43,101 nucleotides of DNA from Photobacterium aquimaris (GTDB lineage: Bacteria > Pseudomonadota > Gammaproteobacteria > Enterobacterales > Vibrionaceae): the NCBI RefSeq assembly GCF_002954455.1, contig NZ_MSCC01000001.1:1084728-1127828 (forward strand), written 5' to 3'. Both the position numbers and the translations under genes were made by a program. The notes beneath the pieces were generated by a model. The model saw only the letters and a list, made by a program, of their open reading frames with translations. It made no database searches and was not told the DNA's origin. Of this stretch, positions 26,237 through 35,477 are shown piece after piece. How positions within the stretch are numbered: the stretch's first letter is position 1; every line of letters starts with the position of its first letter.

Positions 26237-27379
26237 ATGACAAATGAAGTTTTTTTCCAAAATCTATTATCACATGCTGACGTAACTATTAATGGCTCAC
26301 GACCTTGGGATATTCAAGTTCATGATGAGCGTTTATATAATCGAGTATTAAAAGACGGTTCATTAGGCTTTGGTGAAAGCTACATGGATGGCTGGTGGAG
26401 TTGTGATGCGGTTGATGAAATGATCAATCGTGTATTACATGCTCGTATTGATGAAAAACTTGATTTATCCGCTAAATTAGCTGTTGGTTTAAAAATTGGT
26501 GCATCAAAAGTAAAACACCTTTTTAATCGTCAAAGTATTGATCGAGTAACGAAAGATGTACCTTTCCATTATGATTTAGGTAATGATTTATTTGAATCAA
26601 TGCTTGATAAACGTATGACATATACTTGTGGCTACTGGAAAAATGCAACAGATCTTGATAGTGCTCAAGATGCAAAACTTGATTTAGTTTGTCGTAAAAT
26701 GGGACTAAAACCTGGTATGCGTCTACTTGATATCGGTTGTGGTTGGGGTAGCTTTATGATTTATGCCGCAGAAAATTATGGCGTAATTTGTGATGGCCTA
26801 ACGTTATCAAAAGAACAGTCTGCTCTTGGTCAGCAACGTGCTGATGATCTTAATCTGCCAGTGAAATTTATTCTAAAAGATTACCGTTTGCATGAGCCAG
26901 AACAGCCTTATGATCGTGTAGTGTCTATCGGTATGATGGAGCATGTTGGTCCCGAGAACTATGAACAATATTTTAAATCTGCTTATAGTTATCTCGCTGA
27001 TGATGGTATCTTCTTATTACATACTATTGGTAGTCCAGATTCTAAAACAGAGACAGATGCGTGGATTAATAAATATATCTTCCCTAATGGTGTCGTGCCA
27101 TCAATGACACAGATTGGATCTGCGGCAGAAGATTATTTCAATATCGAAGATGTGCAAAATATCGGCCCAGATTATGATAAAACATTAATGGCATGGAATG
27201 ATAAATTTGAACAAAACTGGCCACAAATTTCAGAGAAATACGGTGAAAAATTCTATCGTATGTGGCGTTATTACTTATTGTCATGCGCCGGTGCCTTTCG
27301 TTGCCGCGATTTAAACGTATGGCAATTTGGTTTAACCAAGAAAGGTGCAGAGTTGCCTTTATGTGTGCGTTCTAACTAG
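26237..27379 (+). CDS. cfa: Cyclopropane-fatty-acyl-phospholipid synthase
   Basis: SAM-dependent methyltransferase that adds a methylene bridge to unsaturated acyl chains of membrane phospholipids, usually in stationary or stressed cells. I choose ATG 26237 (AAGGA nine bases upstream) over 26228, giving 380 residues. The N-terminal lipid-binding part is followed by VPFHYDLGNDLFE and TYTCGYW. The SAM site is LLDIGCGWGSF, and VSIGMMEHVGPENYE holds the bicarbonate/active-site glutamate region. The end (RCRDLNVWQFGLTKKG) is family-typical. It sits alone, divergent from selO. Confidence 0.95.
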   Translation: MTNEVFFQNLLSHADVTINGSRPWDIQVHDERLYNRVLKDGSLGFGESYMDGWWSCDAVDEMINRVLHARIDEKLDLSAKLAVGLKIGASKVKHLFNRQSIDRVTKDVPFHYDLGNDLFESMLDKRMTYTCGYWKNATDLDSAQDAKLDLVCRKMGLKPGMRLLDIGCGWGSFMIYAAENYGVICDGLTLSKEQSALGQQRADDLNLPVKFILKDYRLHEPEQPYDRVVSIGMMEHVGPENYEQYFKSAYSYLADDGIFLLHTIGSPDSKTETDAWINKYIFPNGVVPSMTQIGSAAEDYFNIEDVQNIGPDYDKTLMAWNDKFEQNWPQISEKYGEKFYRMWRYYLLSCAGAFRCRDLNVWQFGLTKKGAELPLCVRSN

Positions 27380-27410
27380 CGGTTACGCGATTAAACCATT
27401 TGTTTAAAAT

Positions 27411-27439
27411 AACAATGCCCTTGTAATGAGGGCATTGTT
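27411..27439. terminator. Hairpin between convergent genes
   Basis: Perfect 11-bp arms AACAATGCCCT/AGGGCATTGTT without T-run; probably stops cfa and/or the convergent gene. Confidence 0.6.
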
Positions 27440-27468
27440 ATATGGGTAATATTTACGTAAATAATTAA

Positions 27469-28866
27469 CTATGAATTATCAACAGTAATGGCTTTTTTAT
27501 GCTTTGATTTTTTCGGTTCTGGCGTAATAATTGGTTCAATATCAACGATTTTTGAACGACTCATTATAATTTTCCAGCGCTGAATACGAACTGTTTTATC
27601 TTCATCTGTTTCTTGAGTGATCAAGTTAATTAGATGTCGTTTTTCAACCGATTCTTTGGTTACTTGGCCATCATTAAGTTGGTATAACCGTTGTGAACCT
27701 TTTTCCATCAAGGTCGCGACCGATCTAAGATCAAGAATGATTGATTCACGTGTTTGTTCATAACCACTTAAGAACTTGGTTGGTGACATTCTGGTAGTGC
27801 TTTTATAATGCAAAATGGTTTCTTCACGGTGAGAAACATTATGCTTACGTGTTTTACGAATAACATCGACTAAGCTATCGTAATTAACAAACTCTAACCA
27901 CTCCAGTTGACGTCCAATAACATGACCCGTATTTGCATCAAAAAATTGTTTGCGCCAGCGTGCTTTTCCTTTACGCATCCAGCGCCATAGCATGGTTTTT
28001 AAGTCGTCTTTAAACACTTCACGAGCGGCATAAATAACCGATAAAACCAAAATAAAAGAGGCAGTGATATCACCTAACATACCGCGTGCTTTAATAAGCA
28101 TTAAGGTAACAAAGATCATCACAATACCCGCCGCTGCACCAGTAACAATTTTGCGAGTATTTTTACCCAACTCCACGGTTTTCTCTTTCATCGTTACAGG
28201 GTATTCAATCAGACGCCGCAATAAGCGCATCTTATTTGACATACGCGTTGGATCTTGCATCGCTCTTGCTGAGTTATAATTATTATCTATACGGTGCTGG
28301 GCTTCTTTTTGGCAAATTTCTAATAGTAGAGGTTTGATTTCATTGTACTCTGCGCCACGGGGTAAGTGAGCGATAAGTTGCAGAAAACGTTGCTCTGTAA
28401 ACCATGATAAATAGTTATCAATATTTTCATAATACTTAAGTAACTTTTTATCGGTTGGTATGTTACGGCGTAACCTTTTTAGAATACGAACAGCTAACTG
28501 TGCTGCTTCTTCTATTTCTTCTTGTTTAGATTCACTGCTATCTCCTAACAATTGCTGCGTTGTTTTTTCCAAGGCTAACGCATATTGATAGGCATAGAGA
28601 CTTAAACTTAAACGGTACTGCTCGATAGAGAGTTTACCTCGGCTTGCAAGGCGACTATGTACTAAAGGCAGATGGTTTATATCACTGAAATAAGTACGTT
28701 TGCCATGAATGGCATTATGATAAAACTCTTCTTCAGAGATGATATTGGCATTTAACCCAAGTTCACCAGGGATAAAAATGTACATATCAAGCTGTCGATT
28801 AGTTGTTTCATGAATTACATGAGATATTTTAAGTTTATGCCCATCTTTTTTATCGACAGTAATCAC
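27469..28866 (-). CDS. Uncharacterised two-TM membrane protein (465 aa)
   Basis: I do not recognise a named family. It starts with GTG after GGAGGG. Residues 1-240 are a mostly helical, charged cytoplasmic part with a basic helix (RILKRLRRNIP, about 127-137). Two hydrophobic helices at about 241-259 and 265-283 form a hairpin, followed by a 180-residue basic C-terminal domain (W-R-W-M-R-K-G-K-A-R-W-R) ending in Lys-rich sequence. Both termini are therefore probably cytoplasmic. No catalytic motif is visible. It stands alone, convergent with cfa. It is likely conserved in Vibrionaceae, and a membrane scaffold or signalling role is conceivable but unsupported. Confidence 0.75.
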   Translation of the reverse strand: MITVDKKDGHKLKISHVIHETTNRQLDMYIFIPGELGLNANIISEEEFYHNAIHGKRTYFSDINHLPLVHSRLASRGKLSIEQYRLSLSLYAYQYALALEKTTQQLLGDSSESKQEEIEEAAQLAVRILKRLRRNIPTDKKLLKYYENIDNYLSWFTEQRFLQLIAHLPRGAEYNEIKPLLLEICQKEAQHRIDNNYNSARAMQDPTRMSNKMRLLRRLIEYPVTMKEKTVELGKNTRKIVTGAAAGIVMIFVTLMLIKARGMLGDITASFILVLSVIYAAREVFKDDLKTMLWRWMRKGKARWRKQFFDANTGHVIGRQLEWLEFVNYDSLVDVIRKTRKHNVSHREETILHYKSTTRMSPTKFLSGYEQTRESIILDLRSVATLMEKGSQRLYQLNDGQVTKESVEKRHLINLITQETDEDKTVRIQRWKIIMSRSKIVDIEPIITPEPKKSKHKKAITVDNS

Positions 28867-29193
28867 TTTTTATTTTCCCTCCAACGGATAATGCTAAATG
28901 GCATAAAGTGGTTTCTCTTGAGGTTATACGAGAATAAGTTTTTGTCCATTATTTATAAATCACAACTTATTAATGCTAATAGGATGAAAAAACATCAAAT
29001 AATTGCAGATAGGTTGGGCGAAGGCTAACAACATCACGTATAATATCGACATCATAAGCGCAACCCGTGCATTATAGCGCATTGCCTAGTCAGCGGTAGA
29101 TATTAATAATTACCGCTAAAAAATTGATTGATAAAGATATTGAACCAACTGCACTATAAGCGTGTTGTTGCCTATATAGAGAGTACCTGATAC
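28867..29193. other. Intergenic upstream of cvfB
   Basis: 327 bp with no supported ORF. It holds the promoters of the divergent two-TM protein and cvfB. I see no strong repeat. Confidence 0.4.
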
Positions 29194-30036
29194 ATGATTA
29201 AAATTGGACAATACAACACACTAGAAGTTATCAAGCTGGTAGATTTTGGCGTGTTTCTTAATGGCGGTGATGACTTCGGTAATATCTTGTTACCAAAGAA
29301 CACTGTGCCTGCAGGTACTAAGCTCGGCGACAAGCTTAAAGTTTTCATTTACTTCGATTCTGAAGATGAAGTGATTGCAACCACTGATGAACCATTAGTT
29401 GAAGTGGGTGGTTTTGCTAAATTGCGTATTGTTGGTGCCACTACGATTGGTGCATTTGCTGACTGGGGTTTACGTAAAGATCTTCTTATTCCATTTAGTG
29501 AGCAACGTCGTCGCTTAGAAGAAGGCGAAGAAGTGATGGTTCGTGTTTACACGGATCGCGCATCTGGTCGTATTGTTGGCTCAACTAAGTTTAACCGTTT
29601 CCTTGATAAAACACCTGCAAACTACAAAGTAGGTCAAGAAGTACAAGTTATCATCGCAGAAACTACCGAGCTTGGTTATAAAGCGGTGATCAATGGTGAA
29701 CATTGGGGCTTATTCTTTAAAACAGAAGCATTTGGTAAGTTGTTTATTGGTAAACAACTAAAAGCCTACGTTCAAGAAATTCGTCCAGATGGCAAAATTA
29801 ACCTATCACTACAAAAAGTAGGTTTAGGTAAAGTTGATGATTTGGCGGATAAGATCCTGACATCGCTAGAAATCAAAGGTGGTTTTATTCCGGTAAGTGA
29901 TAAATCAAGCCCTGATGAGATCTTCCGTGTTTTCCGTACGAGTAAAGCTACGTTTAAAAAGACCATTGGTGGTCTGTATAAGAAAGGCTTAATTGTGATC
30001 GAGAAAGACGGAATCCGTCTTAACGACAACGATTAA
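29194..30036 (+). CDS. cvfB: S1-domain RNA-binding protein, CvfB/YitL family
   Basis: A 280-residue cytoplasmic RNA-binding protein with several S1-like OB folds (about residues 1-60, 65-130 and 140-205) and a winged-helix C-terminus (about 225-275: IFRVFRTSKATFKKTIGGLYKKGLI). The family includes CvfB of Staphylococcus and YitL of Bacillus, linked to virulence regulation and translation. The first S1 begins NTLEVIKLVDFGVFLNGGD, and the second carries GAFADWGLRKDLLIPF. It is followed by a strong bidirectional terminator. Not in an operon. Confidence 0.92.
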   Translation: MIKIGQYNTLEVIKLVDFGVFLNGGDDFGNILLPKNTVPAGTKLGDKLKVFIYFDSEDEVIATTDEPLVEVGGFAKLRIVGATTIGAFADWGLRKDLLIPFSEQRRRLEEGEEVMVRVYTDRASGRIVGSTKFNRFLDKTPANYKVGQEVQVIIAETTELGYKAVINGEHWGLFFKTEAFGKLFIGKQLKAYVQEIRPDGKINLSLQKVGLGKVDDLADKILTSLEIKGGFIPVSDKSSPDEIFRVFRTSKATFKKTIGGLYKKGLIVIEKDGIRLNDND

Positions 30037-30072
30037 TCATCACTGGCATTGATTGCTATTAGTGAAGACAAT

Positions 30073-30118
30073 AAAAAACCGACATACCACTAGAAATAGT
30101 TAAAGATGTCGGTTTTTT
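30073..30118. terminator. Bidirectional terminator cvfB / glutaredoxin
   Basis: AAAAAACCGACAT/ATGTCGGTTTTTT stem; both strands end in T-runs. Confidence 0.93.
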
Positions 30119-30139
30119 ATGAATATTTACTGTGGGTTA

Positions 30140-30373
30140 TTACTCTTTTTGGTGGAGTAGTTGTTCGAATTTAGCCATATTCCAACCCATTAGTACGCTA
30201 TCTCCAATTTTTATAACAGGAACAGAACGGGCGCCGGTGCGACTTAATTCTTTTCTACCTTGTGGTGTTGCTACATCGACTAAACGAAAAGGATATTTTT
30301 TGGTTTTCATGTACTGTTGAGCATCTTTACAATGACCACAGTTTTTTTGAGTAAACAGAGTAATACGTTTCAT
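30140..30373 (-). CDS. Glutaredoxin-like protein
   Basis: A 77-residue thioredoxin-fold protein with the redox motif C12-G-H-C15 after the first strand (ITLFTQKNCGHCKDA) and the cis-proline segment RSVPVIKIGD. It resembles NrdH/GrxC-type small glutaredoxins of Vibrionaceae and would reduce disulfides in the cytoplasm using glutathione or thioredoxin reductase. It follows moeB by 18 bp in the same direction, so it may be in the moeA-moeB operon. Confidence 0.88.
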   Translation of the reverse strand: MKRITLFTQKNCGHCKDAQQYMKTKKYPFRLVDVATPQGRKELSRTGARSVPVIKIGDSVLMGWNMAKFEQLLHQKE

Positions 30374-30391
30374 AATAATTAATTCGCTACG

Positions 30392-31162
30392 CTATTTACT
30401 ACACACCGAACAGTTTGGTTGCTGCATCAATTTCATTTCACGCCAGTTCATGCTCATTGCATCTAACATTAAGATCTTACCTGTTAATGGAGTACCGACA
30501 TTGGTTGCCACTTTAATCGCTTCCATTGCTTGTACTGCACCTACAATACCGACAACAGGCGACATAATACCAGCTTCAACACAGGTTAATGTCTGTTGTC
30601 CAAAGAGGGCGCTTAAACATTGGTAGCAAGGTTCACTATCGCGATAGCTATAAACACTTATTTGACCTTCCATACGAATAGCGGCCCCAGAAATAAGCGG
30701 GGTTTTAGTGGCAAAGCATAATCGGTTAAGTTGGTTACGTGTATCAACGTTATCACAACAATCCAACACCAAACTATGTTGTTTAATCAGTGGTAATAAC
30801 TCGTCATCGGTTAAGCGTTTAGCGATGGTTTCAACAGTTAAATAGGGGTTTATAGCCGTTAATGCTTGTTTAGCTGATTCAACCTTGAGCATGCCAACAG
30901 TCGCATCAGTATGTAATATCTGACGTTGTAAGTTAGAAACTTCAACCTTATCATCATCAATAAGTGTGATTTTTCCCACGCCGGCGGCGGCAAGGTATTG
31001 TGATGAAGCACAGCCTAAACCACCAGCACCTAAAATTAACATCGATGAGGCTTTTAATGCTTCTTGGCCTTCGAAATCAAATTGGCGCAGAATAATTTGA
31101 CGATTATAGCGCAGCATTTCTTGATCTGATAATTCAGCATTGGCATGTTGTTCTATTGTCAT
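30392..31162 (-). CDS. moeB: Molybdopterin-synthase adenylyltransferase MoeB
   Basis: E1-like enzyme that adenylates the C-terminal glycine of MoaD so that it can receive sulfur for molybdopterin synthesis. The 256 residues start with RYNRQIILRQFDFEGQE. The nucleotide-binding loop LILGAGGLGCASSQYLAAAG lies at about 42-61, with the R-x-x-x-Q and D-x-N residues following. CYQC and CSVC supply the structural zinc cysteines. It is downstream of moeA, the usual moeA-moeB order. Confidence 0.95.
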   Translation of the reverse strand: MTIEQHANAELSDQEMLRYNRQIILRQFDFEGQEALKASSMLILGAGGLGCASSQYLAAAGVGKITLIDDDKVEVSNLQRQILHTDATVGMLKVESAKQALTAINPYLTVETIAKRLTDDELLPLIKQHSLVLDCCDNVDTRNQLNRLCFATKTPLISGAAIRMEGQISVYSYRDSEPCYQCLSALFGQQTLTCVEAGIMSPVVGIVGAVQAMEAIKVATNVGTPLTGKILMLDAMSMNWREMKLMQQPNCSVCSK

Positions 31163-31291
31163 AAGTGAAATTACCGTTATTACCTATTTATTTGAGCATT
31201 CGTTATTTGAGCATTCGTATTTGAGATTGCATCTAGCTGGTGATGCATTAACCGCTATTTAATAGATAGTAAGTTAATGCACCGCTAAAAA
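31163..31291. repeat. moeA-moeB spacer with short tandem repeat
   Basis: At 31191-31230 the unit TTTGAGCATTCGT occurs twice in tandem (15- and 14-bp units) followed by a partial TTTGAG. It has no coding capacity; it widens the moeA-moeB gap to 129 bp. Confidence 0.75.
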
Positions 31292-32539
31292 TTAGTACAT
31301 GGTGTGGTTAAACATTTCAATGGTTACTAATTCACCAGCTTCAACACGGCCACGATCTTGTTCTAATACCACAAAGCAGTTAGCGTGGTGCATTGAGCTG
31401 AATGCACCAGAGCCTTGATTGCCTGTTGTTGCAACTTCAAATTGGCCATCACAGTTAATGCTATAGATACCACGTTGGAAGTCAGTACGGCCAGGGCGTT
31501 TCTTAAACATTGAGGTTGCTTTGGCTTGTAAACGCACTGGTGGTTGGTATTGGCTATGACCTGCTAGTTTAGCTAACATCGGTTGAACTAATTGGTACAG
31601 GGTTAGCATTGCAGAGACTGGGTTACCAGGAAGACCACAGAACCATGCATTATTGATCGTACCAAAGGCAAATGGTTTACCCGGTTTCATGGCTATTTTC
31701 CAAAAACCGATTTGACCTTCTTGATCTAAAATGTCTTTGGTGTAGTCAGCCTCACCGACACTTACGCCGCCAGATGTGATCACAACATCAGCATCTGTTG
31801 ATGCGGTAAGGAATGCTTGGCGAAGTTTTTCTGGGCAATCTGGAATAATACCGAGATCTAACACATCACAGCCAAATTTTTCTAATAATGCTTTGATACC
31901 ATAACGGTTGCTATCGTAAATTTGACCAGCTGCAAGTGTTTCACCGACAGGGCGTAATTCATCGCCAGTTGAGAAAAAGGCGACTTTAGGACGGCGGTAC
32001 ACTGCAAAAGTCGCAATACCTAATGATGCAAGTAATGGCATTTCACGGGCTGTTAAACGAGTACCTTTAACTAATACAGTTTCACCGCAATGAACATCGT
32101 CGCCAATAGGGCGAATGTTATCATTGGCTTTAGGCTTGATGTTGAACTGAATGTTATTGCCTTCAACTTGAGTTTCTTCTTGCATGATAACAACATCAGC
32201 GCCGACTGGAATTTCAGCACCAGTCATAATGCGAACACATTGCCCAGCTTCACATGTCCCCGTAAAAGGAATACCAGCAAATGATTTACCAACCATAGTT
32301 AAGGTATTGGTAAGTTCAAGATCAGCAGCACGAAGAGCGTAACCATCCATTGCCGAATTAGCAAATGGCGGCACATTAATAGGAGAAAGAATATCTTCAG
32401 CAAGCACCATACCCATTGCATCAGCTAATGCTACCGTGGTGATTGTTGTTAATGGTGAAACCTGAGTCATAATGTTATTTAACGCAGTTTCAACGGTCAT
32501 TAAACCTGGTACGTCGCAGCATCCCATAATCGAATCCAT
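31292..32539 (-). CDS. moeA: Molybdopterin molybdenumtransferase MoeA
   Basis: Inserts molybdate into adenylated molybdopterin to form molybdenum cofactor. The 415-residue protein has the expected four-domain layout. Visible motifs are ANSAMDGYALR (about 61-71), IMTGAEIPVGAD, the MoCF-type STGDEL, ITSGGVSVGEADYTK and the PGKPFAFG and CGLPGNPVS segments. The start at 32539 is not decided by a ribosome-binding site; an ATG four codons in is possible. It is divergent from folE and upstream of moeB. Confidence 0.95.
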   Translation of the reverse strand: MDSIMGCCDVPGLMTVETALNNIMTQVSPLTTITTVALADAMGMVLAEDILSPINVPPFANSAMDGYALRAADLELTNTLTMVGKSFAGIPFTGTCEAGQCVRIMTGAEIPVGADVVIMQEETQVEGNNIQFNIKPKANDNIRPIGDDVHCGETVLVKGTRLTAREMPLLASLGIATFAVYRRPKVAFFSTGDELRPVGETLAAGQIYDSNRYGIKALLEKFGCDVLDLGIIPDCPEKLRQAFLTASTDADVVITSGGVSVGEADYTKDILDQEGQIGFWKIAMKPGKPFAFGTINNAWFCGLPGNPVSAMLTLYQLVQPMLAKLAGHSQYQPPVRLQAKATSMFKKRPGRTDFQRGIYSINCDGQFEVATTGNQGSGAFSSMHHANCFVVLEQDRGRVEAGELVTIEMFNHTMY

Positions 32540-32830
32540 TTATTTAGTAATGATAATGATGTGAGCAGATCTGAAAAATTCTCAGTTGAAGTTATCTTGC
32601 TACAGATTTTTACTAAGTATTGTTCAGAACGCTAGTTAATAGATAGTTTACCCTTTATTGGTTACCTCGGTAAGAGATTGAATATACTAAAATACACTTG
32701 AAGTACGTAACCATAAGAAATTTGGTGGTGAAATTATTCTCATTTGGGGGTATTCTGCTAAGGATTTTAGCGCTGGCAAGGTCAGAAGGGTATGTCTTTT
32801 TTATTCTACCTAGGTCAGCTGGAGGAAGAG

Positions 32831-33484
32831 ATGACAGCATTAAGTGTATCTGCAATACAAGTACGTGACGCCTTAGCCGCCCGTGGTCTAGAAACCCCGA
32901 TGACAGCTGATGTAATCAGTCGCGAAGAAAAGAAAGAAAAAATTGAATACCATATGCGTGAGGTGTTATCGCTATTAGCATTAGATCTTACCGATGATAG
33001 TTTGGTTGAAACACCACACCGTATTGCAAAGATGTATGTCGATGAAATTTTTTCAGGTTTGGATTACACCAATTTTCCTAAAATCACAGTGATTGAAAAT
33101 AAAATGAACTGTGATGAAATGGTACGAGTAAAAGACATAACCTTAACCAGTACCTGTGAACACCATTTAGTAACGATTGATGGTAAAGCAACGATTGCCT
33201 ATATTCCACGTGGAAAAATTATTGGTTTATCTAAAATTAATCGTATTGTACGTTTCTTTTCTCAGCGCCCACAGGTGCAGGAACGTTTAACTCAGCAAGT
33301 ATTAGTGGCATTGCAAACACTACTTGAAAGTGAAGATGTTGCCGTTACTATTGATGCAACCCATTACTGCGTTAAATCTCGTGGCGTAATGGATGCAACC
33401 AGTGTGACCACAACAACAGCATTAGGTGGTATTTTTAAACGTAATCCAGCGACTCGTGCTGAGTTCTTTAATGGTATTCGTTAA
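32831..33484 (+). CDS. folE: GTP cyclohydrolase I
   Basis: First enzyme of tetrahydrofolate synthesis: GTP to dihydroneopterin triphosphate. The start is ATG 32831 with GGAGGAAGAG directly upstream; the frame opens further upstream but that part is not family-like. The product has 217 residues and carries CEHHLVT (zinc Cys and His), [36 protein letters not shown] and HYCVKSRG (the second zinc Cys). It aligns closely with E. coli FolE. It is divergent from moeA; the two share a 290-bp control region. Confidence 0.96.
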   Translation: MTALSVSAIQVRDALAARGLETPMTADVISREEKKEKIEYHMREVLSLLALDLTDDSLVETPHRIAKMYVDEIFSGLDYTNFPKITVIENKMNCDEMVRVKDITLTSTCEHHLVTIDGKATIAYIPRGKIIGLSKINRIVRFFSQRPQVQERLTQQVLVALQTLLESEDVAVTIDATHYCVKSRGVMDATSVTTTTALGGIFKRNPATRAEFFNGIR

Positions 33485-33517
33485 GCGTTAATCACTACCA
33501 TAGTTGATGTTCTATAG

Positions 33518-33551
33518 ATGCCTGCCAATAAATTATTGGCTGGCATTTTTT
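33518..33551 (+). terminator. folE terminator
   Basis: ATGCCTGCCAATA/TATTGGCTGGCAT with one mismatch, then T6. Confidence 0.92.
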
Positions 33552-33573
33552 ATTTATATTCAAGAGACAATAG

Positions 33574-34521
33574 ATGGATTTAATTAGGCTTTCTCGCATT
33601 AGCATGAAGCACCTTATTACCTTGCATGTGATGTTAGATACTCTGAGTGTGACAGACTGTGCGCAACGGCTTTGTGTTAGTCCATCATCGGTCAGTAAAA
33701 CCTTGAGTCAGCTTCGAGATACACTAAATGATGAGCTGTTTTATCGTCATGGTAATCGTTTAGTGTCGACACCATTGGCGCGTCGATTAGGGCCGACAGT
33801 ACATCAGATGATCAGCGATATGAATCAGATCATGACTCAAGAAGAGTTTGATGTCGCTAATTATGCTGGTAGTTTTTCACTGTCGATGCGAGAAAGTACC
33901 TTTGAATTGATTGCTGCACCTTTGTGTGAACATGTATTGAAACTTGCGCCGAATATTCGTTTAGATATTTGGTCTAAAGATAATATTGGTGTTGGCGGGT
34001 TAGCGAAAGGGGTGTTGGATTTTATTATTTTGCCACATGATCTTAGTCAACCACCGAATATTGATAATAACTTAGTGTGGGAAAATTTATTTACAGATGA
34101 AATGGTGTGTTTAATGTCACATCAGCATCCACTCGCAACGCAATCACTGACGATTGAAGACTACTTACACTATGAGCATATTGGTATTGTCGATAATGAT
34201 CTCAGTGTGCCATTTTTTGAAATGCAGCTTGCACAACAGCACCGTAAACGCAAAGTAATGGTGAATGTTGCTGACTTTGGTGTTGCAGCAACACTGTGTA
34301 AAAATACTGAGTTATTGTTTACTTGCTCAAGGAAATGGGCCGAAGTAGCAGCGCAAGCACAATCACTAACCATGAAAGAATTGCCGTTTAATTATGGGCA
34401 AGTTGGTTACAGTTTAGTGTGGTATCAACCCAGCATGAATGATCCTGCGTTGCGATGGTTGTATAAACAAATTATCACTGTAGGGTACACAATCGGTCAG
34501 GTTAATAAAGAAACATTATAG
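33574..34521 (+). CDS. LysR-family regulator beside yjjW-yjjI
   Basis: A 315-residue LysR-type regulator, with a winged HTH at about residues 20-75 (VTDCAQRLCVSPSSVSKTLSQLRD and ELFYRHGNRLVSTPLA), followed by an effector domain with the family SLSMRES and FIILPHD segments. It is of the NodD/LeuO-like group rather than the CrgA-like group of the other two regulators here. It converges on the yjjW-yjjI operon, and the tandem palindromes upstream of yjjI could be its sites, which is inference from proximity only. Confidence 0.87.
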   Translation: MDLIRLSRISMKHLITLHVMLDTLSVTDCAQRLCVSPSSVSKTLSQLRDTLNDELFYRHGNRLVSTPLARRLGPTVHQMISDMNQIMTQEEFDVANYAGSFSLSMRESTFELIAAPLCEHVLKLAPNIRLDIWSKDNIGVGGLAKGVLDFIILPHDLSQPPNIDNNLVWENLFTDEMVCLMSHQHPLATQSLTIEDYLHYEHIGIVDNDLSVPFFEMQLAQQHRKRKVMVNVADFGVAATLCKNTELLFTCSRKWAEVAAQAQSLTMKELPFNYGQVGYSLVWYQPSMNDPALRWLYKQIITVGYTIGQVNKETL

Positions 34522-34536
34522 CGACAATGTTGAACG

Positions 34537-34572
34537 AAAAAAGTCAGTACTGATTTGGTGATCACTACTGAC
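34537..34572 (-). terminator. yjjW-side terminator
   Basis: GTCAGTA (34543-34549) and TACTGAC (34566-34572) with an A-run at 34537-34542, that is T6 on the minus strand. Confidence 0.7.
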
Positions 34573-34589
34573 GATAGTTTTTAATGCTG

Positions 34590-35462
34590 CTATACATACA
34601 CGCTAGGTAAGATTAAATTAGTAACATTACGTTCAGTCAGTAATGCAGCTAATGCCTCGATGTTCTCTTTTTTACATGTTGTCCAGTTGAGAGACTCACC
34701 AGTAACTCCATGATGCTGAAATGCATTGAGCTTAATACGTACACTGCTATCTAACGCTATTAAATAAGCTGCAACATCATCGATATATTGTTCATAATCG
34801 GTGATCTCGGGGATCTGTAATAAACGGACTTCGTATAGTTTTTGATGCTGACTTAACCAATTAATAGTGGCTAAAACACGATCATTATCACGACCAGTTA
34901 ACCAGCGATGGGTGCTGTTATTCCACGCCTTTAAATCAATCATTGCGCCATCAAGATAGGGTAAGACCATTTGCCAGCCAGTAATGCTTAAACTGCCATT
35001 ACTGTCGATCATACAGCTCAGATGCTGCAAAGTAGTATCGGACTTTATGGCTTTAAATAATGCGATAATGTACGGTAATTGTAGCGTCGCTTCACCACCC
35101 GTTACGGTTATGCCATTAATAAAGAATAAATTATCTCTGATTAAAGCCAGAGTATCCGCTACTGTTAATTGTTGTGTTTTCGGGGTCGATTGCTTATTAC
35201 ATGCGCTTAAACAACCATCACACTCAGTGCAATTCGACATATTCCATGCCACAAACGGTTTATTGTTTTGGGTTGTAAGCTGTAGTGATTGCGTTGGACA
35301 ACTTGGTACGCAATCACCACATTGATTACAGATATCAATTGTTTGTGGATTATGACAGTTTTTGCAGCGGTAGTTACACCCCTGCAAAAACAGCACCATA
35401 CGATTGCCTGGGCCATCAACACATGAGTAGTTCAATATTTTGCTGACTGTGGCAGAAATCAT
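34590..35462 (-). CDS. yjjW: YjjW family glycine radical enzyme activase
   Basis: Radical SAM enzyme that would install the glycyl radical in its partner YjjI. The 290-residue protein has the CxxxCxxC cluster near the start (Cys29, Cys33, Cys36 in GCNYRCKNC). Two ferredoxin-type 4Fe-4S clusters follow (Cys45-48-51-55 and Cys78-81-84-88), as in other activases of unusual glycyl-radical enzymes. It follows yjjI by 15 bp in the same direction, the same pairing as in E. coli. Oxygen-sensitive, so it should work under anaerobic conditions. Confidence 0.94.
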   Translation of the reverse strand: MISATVSKILNYSCVDGPGNRMVLFLQGCNYRCKNCHNPQTIDICNQCGDCVPSCPTQSLQLTTQNNKPFVAWNMSNCTECDGCLSACNKQSTPKTQQLTVADTLALIRDNLFFINGITVTGGEATLQLPYIIALFKAIKSDTTLQHLSCMIDSNGSLSITGWQMVLPYLDGAMIDLKAWNNSTHRWLTGRDNDRVLATINWLSQHQKLYEVRLLQIPEITDYEQYIDDVAAYLIALDSSVRIKLNAFQHHGVTGESLNWTTCKKENIEALAALLTERNVTNLILPSVYV

Positions 35463-35477
35463 ACTATGGATATCTTT

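Noticed and set aside
28810..29028. 72-codon + strand ORF overlapping the start of the two-TM protein
   Set aside because: Starts inside another gene, has no ribosome-binding site and no recognisable feature.
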